Below, in pieces: positions 18,173 through 27,607 of a stretch of 64,000 bases of DNA. Both the position numbers and the translations under genes were made by a program. Below the pieces are notes generated by a model that was not told where the DNA came from, ran no database searches, and saw nothing but the letters and a program-made list of their open reading frames with translations. Origin of the DNA: Microvirga arvi. GTDB lineage: Bacteria; Pseudomonadota; Alphaproteobacteria; Rhizobiales; Beijerinckiaceae. The DNA lies in contig NZ_JAFEMD010000034.1 in assembly GCF_016892765.1 (NCBI RefSeq), positions 1-64,000 of the forward strand. Direction: 5' to 3'. Numbering within the stretch: the stretch's first letter is position 1; each line of letters begins with the position of its first letter.

Positions 18173-18302
18173 AGCACGCTTTCCGAAAAATAATATTTGA
18201 AATGAAGAAAATTAGCGGTCTATCCTGTGATCATGACCAACTGGAACAAAAATTAGGTCGCACCGCCTCAAGCTCTAACAGAGAGTGGCGGTTCCAGCGA
18301 GC

Positions 18303-19373
18303 ATGGAGAACCGTTGTCTCATGCAGGGAACATCACTCGATATTTCTGAATTCATGGCGTTTGTTGGCAAGGACGTGCCACAGCCAGAGCAATACAACTA
18401 TGGTGTTACTCGCGACAGTATTCGCCACTTCGCCTATGCGGTCCCTGACATAAACGCGCTTTACCTTGAGGATGATTATGCGGCAACCACGCGCTGGCGC
18501 AGCATCATCGCACCGCCAGGTTATCTCTACGCACATGGCTCGCCCGCTTGGCTGAGCAAGTTCCCGGGGATCCGAGACGCCTTCGGCAATGAACTCACCA
18601 ATGCCGACAACGCCACTGAGGAGTGGGAATTCCTCAAGCCGGTGCGTCCCGGCGACACGATCCTTTCCTATGGCAAGATCGAGGATGCGACGATCAAGAA
18701 ATCGCGCAAGCTCGGCGATTGCGTGCTGGTCAAGGAAGGCATGCGCTTTACGAATCAGCGCGGTGAGATTGTTGCAAAGCTCAATTCCTACAGCTTCAGG
18801 TTCAAAGGCTCCGACGTTGCTTCCAATGGCGGTGTTGGCCAGTCCTATCCTCCGTTGCCGGAGGGCCAGTTCACGCGCAATGTCGCGACGCCGCCGCTTC
18901 TTCCCGGCACTCAGCCCACGCCCGTCAGGCGGTATGACGAGCTGCGCTTCTTCGAGGATGTGAATGAGGGCGATGAGCTCCCCCTGTGGGAATTCGGTCC
19001 AGTGATGGCTTTCGATATCGGTCGCTTCAATGCAGCCACGATTGGTACCGGCTATGACCGCATCGGCCGGACCGGACACATTCCGGATGCTTTCGCACCG
19101 GGCGTCCTGCGGATCCAATGGTTCGGGGCCATGCTGAGCCGCTGGGGCGGCCCGAACAGCTGGGTGACCAGGATCTCGCAGCGCAACGAAGAGTGGGTAT
19201 TGGTCGGCTACAAAATCATTTGCGGTGCGCGCGTAACGCGCAAGCATATGGTCGATGGCCGTTGCCTTGTCGAATTAGATATCTGGTGCAACAGCGAACT
19301 TGGTTTCCGCACGAACAGTGGCACCGCCGAGATTGAGCTTGAGAGCCGGTCCGCTCCGGCACCGGCTCGATAG
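18303..19373 (+). CDS. MaoC-like / FAS1-like dehydratase, double hotdog
   Basis: The protein has about 356 residues. The N-terminal half resembles the FAS1-like dehydratase hotdog (ITRDSIRHFAYAVPD-type start, APPGYLYAHG, EWEFLKPVRPGDTI). The C-terminal half is MaoC-like (YDELRFFEDVNEGDELP, FNAATIGTGYDRIGRTGHIPDAFAPG). Such double-hotdog proteins hydrate or dehydrate enoyl-CoA-type thioesters in catabolic routes. The start is uncertain: ATGs at 18303 and 18321 and a GTG at 18285 are all possible. It heads a cluster with a deaminase, a CoA ligase and an enoyl-CoA hydratase. Confidence 0.8.
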   Translation: MENRCLMQGTSLDISEFMAFVGKDVPQPEQYNYGVTRDSIRHFAYAVPDINALYLEDDYAATTRWRSIIAPPGYLYAHGSPAWLSKFPGIRDAFGNELTNADNATEEWEFLKPVRPGDTILSYGKIEDATIKKSRKLGDCVLVKEGMRFTNQRGEIVAKLNSYSFRFKGSDVASNGGVGQSYPPLPEGQFTRNVATPPLLPGTQPTPVRRYDELRFFEDVNEGDELPLWEFGPVMAFDIGRFNAATIGTGYDRIGRTGHIPDAFAPGVLRIQWFGAMLSRWGGPNSWVTRISQRNEEWVLVGYKIICGARVTRKHMVDGRCLVELDIWCNSELGFRTNSGTAEIELESRSAPAPAR

Positions 19374-19383
19374 GGGAGGTTGG

Positions 19384-20433
19384 ATGACCCTGTCCGGTGA
19401 GGCGTTGATCGCGCGGTTGCCCAAGGCCGAGTTGCACTTGCATATCGAGGGTTCGATTGAGCCCGAGATGGTGCTCGAATTTGCGGAGAGGAATGGGATC
19501 GACTTTCCCCACAAGTCAATCGAAGCTCTGCGCGCCACCTATGAATTCGACAATCTCGCCGGGTTTGGTGCGGTATACCGCAGCAATTCTCAGGTCTTGC
19601 GCACTGGACGTGATTTTCACGACATGACCTATGCCTACATGCGTCGGGTCCGGCGAGACGAAGTGATGCATGCGGAGGTGGCGTTCGCGCCGCAGGGAGC
19701 ATCAAAGCGCGGCGTCGATCCGATCGAAGCGCTGGAAGCTGTGCTAGACGCGATGGAGCTTGCCAAGGCCGATTTCGGCATGACCGGCGGCGTGATCATA
19801 GGCTGTCAACGCAATTGGGGTAGCGACGAAGGTCTGGCGATGCTCCAGACGGTCAAGCCCTATCGCGACCGGATCATGGCGCTTGGACTTGCAAGCATGG
19901 AGGTCGGTTTCCCACCGCGCCTGTTCGAGCGCATGTTCGATGAGGCGCGTGACATGGGCTGGAAGACGACCGCACATGCCGGCGAAGAAGGGCCGCCGGA
20001 GTACATATGGGAGGCACTCAATATCCTGAAGGTTGATCGTATTGACCATGGCGTCCGCTGCGAGGAAGATCCCAACCTGATGGCTCGTCTGGCTGAAGAG
20101 CAGATTCCGCTCACAGTGTGTCCACTCTCCAATATCTGCCTGAAAGTGTTCTCGACATTGGCGCAACACAATGTCGCGCGGCTGCTGCGGTCAGGTCTGC
20201 TGGTCACAGTGAACTCCGACGATCCGCCTTACTTTGGCGGGTATGTCAATGCGGAATACGCCGAATGCCGAAAGGCGCTGGCTCTCACGGACGACGAGAT
20301 CGTCCAGCTGGCGCGTAACAGCTTCATCGGCTCATTCCTGCCGAAGTCCGAGACATCAAAATACCTCGCCGCCATCGATCTGGTGCTCGCAGGACAGTTC
20401 GACGCCCATGCGACGGAGTGCTTACGACCCTAA
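19384..20433 (+). CDS. Adenine/adenosine deaminase family protein, ADE-like
   Basis: This 349-residue zinc hydrolase starts MTLSGEAL. The metal-binding HLHIEGS lies at residues 18-24, HAGEEGPPEYIWEAL near 199, DHGVRCEEDP, TVCPLSN, and the catalytic NSDDPPYFGGYVNAEY near 278. The DDPxYFGGYV form is that of adenine deaminases (Aah1-like) rather than adenosine deaminases. The expected reaction is hydrolytic deamination of adenine or a related aminated ring. It is oddly placed between a MaoC dehydratase and CoA-ligase genes, so a non-purine substrate is possible (inference). Confidence 0.82.
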   Translation: MTLSGEALIARLPKAELHLHIEGSIEPEMVLEFAERNGIDFPHKSIEALRATYEFDNLAGFGAVYRSNSQVLRTGRDFHDMTYAYMRRVRRDEVMHAEVAFAPQGASKRGVDPIEALEAVLDAMELAKADFGMTGGVIIGCQRNWGSDEGLAMLQTVKPYRDRIMALGLASMEVGFPPRLFERMFDEARDMGWKTTAHAGEEGPPEYIWEALNILKVDRIDHGVRCEEDPNLMARLAEEQIPLTVCPLSNICLKVFSTLAQHNVARLLRSGLLVTVNSDDPPYFGGYVNAEYAECRKALALTDDEIVQLARNSFIGSFLPKSETSKYLAAIDLVLAGQFDAHATECLRP

Positions 20434-20451
20434 CTCAACCGGGAGAATCTT

Positions 20452-22641
20452 GTGAACGCGCCTTTCGATCATCGCAACAAGAACGGCCTTAGCAGGGAAG
20501 GTTGGAAGGCTTTCTCCAATCCGCGCTCCATCGCTCTCGTGGGTGCCAGTGGCCGCATCAGCAGCGTCAGTTTCACGACGCGTTTTCTCGATACAAACCG
20601 TGATATTGGCTATTCCGGAGAGATATTCCTCATCAATCCGACGCGAGACACGATCCTGGACCGGAAATGCTGGAAAGACTTGTCCTCATTGCCGGTCTCA
20701 CCCGAGTTGGTGATCATCAATCTTCCCGACGAAAAGGTTCTACCAGCCGTACATGAGGCGATTGCCTGCGGGGCGAAGGGCCTCATGATCCACTCTGGTG
20801 GGTTCGCGGAGCGGGGGGAGGCGGGAGTTCAGCGTGAGCTGGAATTGCAGCGCGCCTGCGCTGAGGCCGAGATCGCTGCGCTTGGGCCGAACTGCCTCGG
20901 CCTGATCAACCTGACCAACGGCGTTTCGCTGTCAAGCTTCCGGCTTTCCCCGAACCTGAAGAAAGGGCCCATCGCACTGATCAGCCAGAGCGGTTCCGTG
21001 GCTGGCATCCTTATGCATATTGCAAGTGAGCATGGCGTCTCTTTTGCAGCTAGTACCGGCAATGAGGCGGTGACCACGACCGAAGACCTGATCGCTCAGG
21101 CAATCGACGATCCTGCAACCAAGCTTATCGTGTGTTTCATCGAGGAGCTTCGGCGGCCATACGCGCTGTTCGATCTCGCTGCCCGCGCCCATCGGGCCGG
21201 CAAGCCGATCGTGGTGCTCAAGGCAGGACTGACCGAGAAAGGCGGGGAGGTTTCGCGCGGCCACACGGGCGCGCTTGCTGGCTCGGGCACTGTCTATAGG
21301 CAGGCTTTCGAGCAGGCCGGCATCATCTTGGCCGAAGACTTCGATGATCTCGCTCAAACCATCGAACTCCTCATGAAAGTGAAGCCGGACTTGGCGTCCG
21401 TTCGTATCGGGATGCTCGGCACGTCCGGCGGCGAACTTGGAAACGTCACGGACCTTTGCGAGGCAATGGGCATCGAATTGCCTGACCTCTCGGAAAAGAC
21501 ACTTGCAGCTTTGCAGGATTGGCTCGTTCTTCCCGCGGATGTCTTGCCGCGTAACCCGGTCGATGCAGGAACCGGGTTCAACTTCTCGGGAACCTATGAA
21601 GATCGCATGCGCGGCGCCATTCGCGCCGTCGCTGCGGATCCCTCCATCGATATGGTTCTGGTTGTGCAAGGCTTTCACCGCGAAGGGGAGAACAGTCTAT
21701 TGTCGCTCAACCGCGAGATCATGGCCGCCGCGGCAAAGGAATCCTACCAGACTGACGTTCCAATCGCCGTCTTGACCTGCCAGTCGACCCGCTATGACGA
21801 CGAAATCATGGCAGAAATCACGGCTGCAGGCGTTCCGGCCCTGCGAGGTGCGCGCGAGGGACTGATGGCTATCGGCCATCTCGCTCAATACTCCGCTTAT
21901 CTACGCGATCGCCGGCAAGCTGCCGTCAAAAGTTGCACGCCAGGAAAGACCGCTCGTCCTGCTTCTTGGCCGAATGGCTTGGTTTCGCAGGGAGATCTGT
22001 TCTCGCTTCTCGCGGCCAACGGATTGCCCGTCACCCGCAACGGCATTGCCCGAAGCGCAGAGGAGGCCGAGGCTTTGGTCCGTGAGGTCGGCGGCAAGGC
22101 CGTCATGAAGATCGACACCTCAAGGGTCATCCATAAGAGCGATATAGGCGGCGTGGCGCTGAATGTCACGCCGGAAACGGCAAGGGAGAATTTTACCCGT
22201 CTGATCGAGTGTGTCTCCCCACCCATCGGAAGCGAGCCGAATGAGGGCATCTTCGTCGCCGAACAGTTGGGCGACGGGATTGAGTTTTACATCGGAGCCA
22301 AGCCCGATGCGACGTTCGGGACCGTCATCGTTATAGGCATGGGCGGGCGGCTTCTCGAGGTCTTGGGCCAGACGAACCCACTCGTCATGCCATTCAGCAA
22401 AGCCGACGTGGTGAGAGCCATTGAGGCAAGCGGCTCGTCTCGCTTCCTCAATGGTTTTCGGGGCGGACCTGTAGCGGATCTCGAGATGCTCGCATCCCTT
22501 GTCGATCAGGTGGGCGACTACGCGCGCTCTCTCGGCGACGCGATCGAGGTTCTCGACCTGAATCCCGTCATCATAACCCAAGACAGACCGGGCGGCTGTA
22601 TCGCGGATGCGCGCCTCATTCTGAAGGGAGCCGAGCAATGA
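20452..22641 (+). CDS. Single-chain NDP-forming acyl-CoA synthetase (acetate-CoA ligase family)
   Basis: This 729-residue fusion starts at GTG after GGGAG. The order is a CoA-binding Rossmann domain (ALVGASGRI), a succinyl-CoA-ligase-like domain with ALGPNCLGLIN and LISQSGSVAG, the catalytic histidine in RGHTGALAGSG near residue 270, and a C-terminal ATP-grasp domain (KAVMKIDTSRVIHKSDIGGV). It would make an acyl-CoA from a carboxylate with ATP, forming ADP and phosphate. Its stop overlaps the next start (ATGA). A paralogue is at 44818, also behind an importer. Confidence 0.88.
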   Translation: MNAPFDHRNKNGLSREGWKAFSNPRSIALVGASGRISSVSFTTRFLDTNRDIGYSGEIFLINPTRDTILDRKCWKDLSSLPVSPELVIINLPDEKVLPAVHEAIACGAKGLMIHSGGFAERGEAGVQRELELQRACAEAEIAALGPNCLGLINLTNGVSLSSFRLSPNLKKGPIALISQSGSVAGILMHIASEHGVSFAASTGNEAVTTTEDLIAQAIDDPATKLIVCFIEELRRPYALFDLAARAHRAGKPIVVLKAGLTEKGGEVSRGHTGALAGSGTVYRQAFEQAGIILAEDFDDLAQTIELLMKVKPDLASVRIGMLGTSGGELGNVTDLCEAMGIELPDLSEKTLAALQDWLVLPADVLPRNPVDAGTGFNFSGTYEDRMRGAIRAVAADPSIDMVLVVQGFHREGENSLLSLNREIMAAAAKESYQTDVPIAVLTCQSTRYDDEIMAEITAAGVPALRGAREGLMAIGHLAQYSAYLRDRRQAAVKSCTPGKTARPASWPNGLVSQGDLFSLLAANGLPVTRNGIARSAEEAEALVREVGGKAVMKIDTSRVIHKSDIGGVALNVTPETARENFTRLIECVSPPIGSEPNEGIFVAEQLGDGIEFYIGAKPDATFGTVIVIGMGGRLLEVLGQTNPLVMPFSKADVVRAIEASGSSRFLNGFRGGPVADLEMLASLVDQVGDYARSLGDAIEVLDLNPVIITQDRPGGCIADARLILKGAEQ

Positions 22642-23462
22642 AAGACTCTACGCAGATCAGCTTCGGGGTTGCTGAAGAGGTCGCTACACTGACTCTCAGG
22701 CGTGCTCATAAGCTTAACGCGCTGACGGACCAGATTAACCTGGAACTGTTCGACGCTCTGAACCGCATTGCCGAAACGCCGGCGATCAAGGTCGTCGTGC
22801 TGTCAGGCGAAGGCCGTGCATTCTCCGCGGGCTACGATGTGGGCGAGGGTCCGGACATGCCGGAGCGAACTCCAGCCTATTGGAAATATCACTTTTTCCT
22901 CGCCTTCCAGACGCTGCGCCGCATCTGGTCGCTGCCACAGCCGGTGGTCGCCAAGGTGCGAGGCGCCTGCCTCGGTGGCGGCATGGCTCTCGCCATGGCC
23001 AGCGACCTCACTTATGCCAGTGACGATGCCTTCTTCGGCGATGCCGAGATCAAATTCGGGGGCGGGGGCAATATGTTCCCGGTGCTACAGTGGATCATCG
23101 GGTTCAAGAAGCTGAGTGAGTTGCAGCTCACAGGCCGGAATGTTTACGCCGCCGAGGCGCTCGAACTCGGGATGGTGAACGAGATCATACCAGGCGATGA
23201 CCTTGACAGGCGCGTCGATCAGGTCGTGCGGCACATGTGCTTGCTTCCTGATGGCACACTGGTTCGCAACAAGGCAAGCGTACGACGCTGGTATGAGCAG
23301 ATGGGAGTTGGAGCTGTCATTACCGCGAACGAGCAAAGCTCGGCACTCGGACTCAGCACGAGCGGAGAAACCGAGTTCACCCGAATTTCGAAACGAGACG
23401 GGGTTTCGGCGGCCCTTCGGTGGCAGAAAGGCCATTTTTCAGATGTGGGAGCGTTCAAATGA
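22638..23462 (+). CDS. Enoyl-CoA hydratase/isomerase family protein
   Basis: The 274-residue protein has a crotonase fold: LRRAHKLNALTDQINLELF, VLSGEGRAFSAGYDV (oxyanion region), and GACLGGGMALAMASDLTYAS with a GDAEIKFGGGG segment replacing the usual PE. The glutamate positions of a classical hydratase are only partly evident, so isomerase, hydrolase or decarboxylase activity is also possible. It is translationally coupled to the CoA ligase before it and to the permease after it (ATGA overlaps). It acts on the CoA thioester made by the ligase (inference). Confidence 0.85.
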   Translation: MKDSTQISFGVAEEVATLTLRRAHKLNALTDQINLELFDALNRIAETPAIKVVVLSGEGRAFSAGYDVGEGPDMPERTPAYWKYHFFLAFQTLRRIWSLPQPVVAKVRGACLGGGMALAMASDLTYASDDAFFGDAEIKFGGGGNMFPVLQWIIGFKKLSELQLTGRNVYAAEALELGMVNEIIPGDDLDRRVDQVVRHMCLLPDGTLVRNKASVRRWYEQMGVGAVITANEQSSALGLSTSGETEFTRISKRDGVSAALRWQKGHFSDVGAFK

Positions 23463-24313
23463 ACAAAGCTCGTTCCGAACCGCAGCCGCTCCTCACGCCG
23501 ATGCACAGCCGCATCGGCCGGCTTGATCTCGTGCGGATCAAGGACGATGGACAGCGCTTCATTGCCTGGCTCATCAGCGCGGTCCTGCTGATATGGTTTT
23601 GGCAGTGGTATGTGGCGGAGTTCGATGTATCGCCTGCCGTGTTCCCGTCACCCGCCGCCGTCTGGGAAGCGCTTTATCTCAATCTCGCGGACGGCACCTT
23701 CATCTCCGATTTGGCCTACACGATGGAAGAAGTGCTGATCGGGTTCTTCGGTGGAAGTACGGTCGGTTTCCTGCTGGCGCTAATTATCTCCGAGTTCAGG
23801 CCGGTCCGCACGATCCTCTATCCTTATGTGATCGCCTTCCAGGCCGTGCCGAAGACTGCGCTTGCGCCGATGTTCCTGATCTGGTTCGGCTTCGGAATTG
23901 AGTCCAAGGTCGCACTCGTTATTTCAACCGTGTTCTTTCCCGTTCTGATTAACACGCTTTCTGGGCTCGAGCGGACAGACCCGGATCAGCTCGACATGCT
24001 CAGGGCTTATTGCGGGAAGCGCTGGCGCATCTTTCTGCGCGTCAAGCTCCCGAGCGCGATGCCGCCGCTCTTTGCGGGTCTGGAGCTCTCGATCGTGTTG
24101 GCAATCATCGCAGCTGTCGTCTCCGAGTTCCTCGGCGCGGTCGGCGGGCTCGGCTATCGGATTCTTACCTTCAACACCAATCTCGACATGGCTGGACAGT
24201 TCGCCGCGCTCATCCTGTTGTCCCTCACCGGATTTATCCTTCATGCAATCGTGAAGTACATCGGGAACCGAGTCGTATTCTGGGGACGGGCGCGAGAAGG
24301 CAGCACTCATTGA
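23459..24313 (+). CDS. ABC transporter permease, TauC/SsuC-like
   Basis: This 284-residue inner-membrane permease has a hydrophobic first helix (WLISAVLLIWFWQWYV), the VFPSPAAVWEAL motif typical of nitrate/sulfonate/NMT1-type permeases, and an EAA-type loop (MLRAYCGKRWRIFLRVKLP). About six membrane segments are visible. The inner ATG overlapping the hydratase stop is chosen. It forms an importer with the binding protein at 24337 and the ATPase at 25494. Confidence 0.9.
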   Translation: MNKARSEPQPLLTPMHSRIGRLDLVRIKDDGQRFIAWLISAVLLIWFWQWYVAEFDVSPAVFPSPAAVWEALYLNLADGTFISDLAYTMEEVLIGFFGGSTVGFLLALIISEFRPVRTILYPYVIAFQAVPKTALAPMFLIWFGFGIESKVALVISTVFFPVLINTLSGLERTDPDQLDMLRAYCGKRWRIFLRVKLPSAMPPLFAGLELSIVLAIIAAVVSEFLGAVGGLGYRILTFNTNLDMAGQFAALILLSLTGFILHAIVKYIGNRVVFWGRAREGSTH

Positions 24314-24336
24314 TCAATCAGCAAAGGGGAACAGAT

Positions 24337-25419
24337 ATGCGCAGTGTCGTCCAGAAAGTTGCGGTTGCAGTCATCAGTACGTCTCTGTTGGGGGCAAGCG
24401 TTACGGGCGCTATCGCCAAGGAACTGAAAAAGGTTACGTACGCCATCGCCACCGCAGATCTCAACGTAGGTTATCCCTTTGCGACGCTCCCGAAGGCGCT
24501 CGGTTACTTCGAAGATGAGGGGCTTGAGGTCTCCATCGTGCCGGGCCAATCCTCCGCCGCAACGGCGCAGATCCTCCTGACGGGTCGTGCCGACGTCGGC
24601 GTAGCCCAACCGGATCCAGTCATGATCCAGCGCGCCAACTCAAAGATCCCACTTGTCTCGTTTTATGCCGTCAGTCGCAGGGGGACGAATGTCCTCATCA
24701 CCCGCGTGGACTCTCCCATCCAAACGATTAAGGACCTCAAGGGGAAGAAGGCTGGCGTTGGAGATCTCGGCTCGGGCAGCATAACTTACCTCAAATCCCG
24801 GCTGCTGCAGGAGGGCATGAGCGACAAGGATGTCCAACTAGTCACAACCGGCTATGGCACGCCTGGATTTGAGGCGCTGAAGAACGGGGTCGTCGATTTC
24901 GCTGTCAGCTTTACCGGTGGCGTCGCTCGGATGACTGTCGCGGGCTACAATGTCCGCAAGCTGCCTCGGACCGAAGACGAACTAAATCAGTACAGCTATA
25001 ATCTGTTCGCCACTGAGGACTACATCAAGAACAACCCGGATGTCATCAAGGGTCTAGGAAGAGCGACGGCCAAGGCAACGATTTTTCTCAAGAACAACCC
25101 GGAGGCCGCCGTTCGTGCGTTTTGGAAATACGCACCGGATCGTGCACCGAAGGATCTGAACGATCCAAAGGCGATGGAGCGAGATCTGGCCATCCTGACT
25201 GCTCAGATTCAAGACATGGGGGCGGACGAACTTCCGGATGACTTTGCTTGGGGTAGCCAGGAGACGGCAGTTTATGACAAGATCCAGAAGTATCTGATCG
25301 ATGCCGGACAGATCAAGACACCTGCTGACCCCCACACCTTCTTTAACAACTCCTTCGCCAGTGACTATATCAATTTCGACCACAAGGCGATCGTTGACGC
25401 AGCCAAAGCTGCGAAATGA
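24337..25419 (+). CDS. ABC transporter substrate-binding protein, NMT1/TauA-like
   Basis: The protein has 360 residues. A signal peptide (MRSVVQKVAVAVISTSLLGA, cleavage near AIAKE) precedes an SsuA/THI5-like domain with YFEDEGLEVSIVPGQSSAAT, LLTGRADVGVAQPDP, and KGKKAGVGDLGSGSITYLKS. This group binds sulfonates, thiamine-pyrimidine precursors, aromatic acids and other small organic ions. The ligand is unknown. Neighbouring CoA-ligase and dehydratase genes suggest an organic acid (inference). A stem-loop follows the stop. Confidence 0.88.
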   Translation: MRSVVQKVAVAVISTSLLGASVTGAIAKELKKVTYAIATADLNVGYPFATLPKALGYFEDEGLEVSIVPGQSSAATAQILLTGRADVGVAQPDPVMIQRANSKIPLVSFYAVSRRGTNVLITRVDSPIQTIKDLKGKKAGVGDLGSGSITYLKSRLLQEGMSDKDVQLVTTGYGTPGFEALKNGVVDFAVSFTGGVARMTVAGYNVRKLPRTEDELNQYSYNLFATEDYIKNNPDVIKGLGRATAKATIFLKNNPEAAVRAFWKYAPDRAPKDLNDPKAMERDLAILTAQIQDMGADELPDDFAWGSQETAVYDKIQKYLIDAGQIKTPADPHTFFNNSFASDYINFDHKAIVDAAKAAK

Positions 25420-25428
25420 ATCCGAGAA

Positions 25429-25456
25429 GGCCTGACAGGGCTTGCTCTGTCAGGCC
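25429..25456 (+). terminator. Hairpin between binding-protein and ATPase genes
   Basis: GGCCTGACAG (25429-25438) pairs exactly with CTGTCAGGCC (25447-25456) around an 8-base loop. There is no T-run. It probably stabilises the upstream transcript or attenuates expression of the ATPase. Confidence 0.65.
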
Positions 25457-25493
25457 GATTGAACACCCAATTCACTATAGATCGGAGCCAACG

Positions 25494-26297
25494 ATGAAGC
25501 AGGTATCCCACGGCATCTCCTTCCAAGACGTTGGACGAACCTTCATGACGCGTGAAGGGAAGACGCTCACCGCATTACAGACCGTGCGCTTCGAGATCGA
25601 GCCGGGCGAGTTCGTGTCGCTTCTCGGTCCAAGCGGATGTGGCAAGACAACTTTGCTGCGCATGGTCGCCGGCTTGCTGTCGCCGAGCTGGGGCAAGGTC
25701 ATGGTCGGCGGCAGCGAGGTCACGCGTCCGCGTCCGAACTTCGGTGTAATCTTCCAACAACCTCTTCTGCTTCCCTGGCTGTCCGTTCTCAAGAACGTGC
25801 TTCTACCGGTCGATGTGCAGGGTCGTAAAGTCGGTGACTATGTCGAGCGTGCACAAGAACTCATCAAAATGGTCGGACTGAAGGGGTTTGAGAACCGCCT
25901 GCCGACCGAGCTTTCTGGGGGAATGCAGCAGCGCGTGGCGTTGGCTCGTGGGCTGATTCATGATCCGAAGCTGCTTCTGATGGATGAGCCTTTTGCAGCC
26001 CTCGACGCCATGACGCGTGAAAATATGAACATTGAACTGCAGCGCATCTGGCACGCTAACCGCAAAACGGTCCTGTTCGTGACGCACGGCATTCCTGAAG
26101 CTGTCTTTCTCAGTGACCGAGTGGTCGTGATGAGTGCCCGACCCGGGCGTATATCCAAAATCGTTGATATTCCGTTCGAACGCCCGCGGCGCTCGGAACT
26201 TCTCGGTACGGCTGAGTTCGCCGAGATTGTGGCTGAGATCCGGTCAGTCTTCGATGAAGCGCATGGCACGCATCCGTCCAAACAAGCAGCTGCTTGA
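25494..26297 (+). CDS. ABC transporter ATP-binding protein, TauB/SsuB-like
   Basis: This 267-residue ATPase has Walker A GPSGCGKTT near residue 45, Q-loop IFQQPLLLPWLS, signature LSGGMQQRVALARG, Walker B LLLMDEPFAALD and the switch histidine in FVTHGIPEA. It is the third component of the NMT1/Tau-type importer. The start ATG follows CGGAGCC with 4 bases between. Confidence 0.91.
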   Translation: MKQVSHGISFQDVGRTFMTREGKTLTALQTVRFEIEPGEFVSLLGPSGCGKTTLLRMVAGLLSPSWGKVMVGGSEVTRPRPNFGVIFQQPLLLPWLSVLKNVLLPVDVQGRKVGDYVERAQELIKMVGLKGFENRLPTELSGGMQQRVALARGLIHDPKLLLMDEPFAALDAMTRENMNIELQRIWHANRKTVLFVTHGIPEAVFLSDRVVVMSARPGRISKIVDIPFERPRRSELLGTAEFAEIVAEIRSVFDEAHGTHPSKQAAA

Positions 26298-26573
26298 CGC
26301 ATAGACAATCACATGGGCAGGGCCCTTCTCATGATCCCCGCCATGTCGGAAGGGAGCTACGATTCAGGCGATATCAATATAAGGCGCCACAATTTGTATC
26401 TGCAGCGTAGATGTACCGGCTACTTTCGCACCTGCTCTTGACTTGCGACGGTGCCGCCCTTCTCTGGACGCCTTCCTCAAGGGGTGTACAACACCTCCAC
26501 ATTAGCACAGCAAAGCCTTCGGAGCCTCCACCCGCTAGAGTAATTTGGCCTACCTACGTCTCAGGGCCGTGTC

Positions 26574-27332
26574 CTACAGCGACCCACCATCGATCGTGAG
26601 GGTCTGCCCAGTGACAAAAGTTGCAGCAGATGCAAGAAAGAAAATAGCGGTCGCTACCTCTTCTGGATATCCTATGCGGCCGAGTAAAGCTCGTTCAGCG
26701 GCGCTCTCCTTGCGCTGCTCTGGCCAGTCCGCGATCCAGTCTGTTGATATCAGCCCGGGGGCAACGGCGTTTACACGTACGTCTGGCGCCAAAGCAGCTG
26801 CCAAACTCTTTGTCAGATTGATGAGACCGGCTTTGCTGGCCGCATAAGCGATACTGCTTCCACGCAATCCCAGCCCAGCGACTGACGCCGTATTAACAAT
26901 GGCCCCCTTCGACATCTTCAATGCCGCCGATGCTGCTTGAGAGCACCTGAACGGTCCAATGAGGTTAGTTGACAGGACCTTTATCCAAAGCGCTTCCGTC
27001 ATCGCGTCGAGGTCGGAGAACGGAATGGGCCTACGTGTTGCTGCCGTTCCGGCATTATTGATGAGGAAGTCCAATCCCCCCATCTCATCAATGGCGCGCG
27101 AAACACACGATCTCGCATCATCTGCATCTGAAACGTCACCGGGTGCGTCAAGAACCTCAAATCCCTTACTCCGAAGGCGATTCACGGCCTCCTTGGCAGC
27201 GGCATCACTGGGAAGGTAATTGATCGAGACCGTCGCTCCATTTCTGGCAAACATAGCGGCAGTAGCAAAACCAATACCGGATGCCCCCCCAGTGACTAAG
27301 ACTTTCCTTCCGCTAAGATCTAACGAAATCAA
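26574..27332 (-). CDS. SDR family oxidoreductase
   Basis: The 252-residue classical short-chain dehydrogenase has the cofactor motif TGGASGIG near residue 14, NNAGTA near 92, the catalytic serine in NTASVAG, the YAASKAG tyrosine/lysine pair, and the C-terminal IDGGSL. It probably reduces or oxidises a hydroxyl group with NAD(P)H. It points opposite to the flanking operons, separated from the ABC ATPase by about 275 bases in which I see no gene. Confidence 0.88.
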   Translation of the reverse strand: MISLDLSGRKVLVTGGASGIGFATAAMFARNGATVSINYLPSDAAAKEAVNRLRSKGFEVLDAPGDVSDADDARSCVSRAIDEMGGLDFLINNAGTAATRRPIPFSDLDAMTEALWIKVLSTNLIGPFRCSQAASAALKMSKGAIVNTASVAGLGLRGSSIAYAASKAGLINLTKSLAAALAPDVRVNAVAPGLISTDWIADWPEQRKESAAERALLGRIGYPEEVATAIFFLASAATFVTGQTLTIDGGSL

Positions 27333-27607
27333 TCACTTCTCCGCAACCCTAGGTGGAAACTGGGCACACCGGCTTGATACCCCGATCTTAGTTCGAATCT
27401 TAGTGTTTGTGCATCTTGATCTTCATAAATCGCTCACATTAAATTACAAAGGCAAGTGGAAATTAATTTCGCCATTCGGAATATGCTCGTGAAAGCTCTA
27501 TGGGATTGCGTGTCAAAAACAGGACGTAAACAAAACTCGGAGCTAACCTTGGTTCCTTGATGAATGTGCGTCGGCAGAGTGGCTTAGCGGCTGGGGAAGG
27601 TAGACAA

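Noticed and set aside
18181-18302. Possible regulatory RNA or riboswitch upstream of the MaoC-like gene
   Set aside because: I could not identify a stable conserved fold or a known aptamer pattern by eye in this short AT-richer leader.
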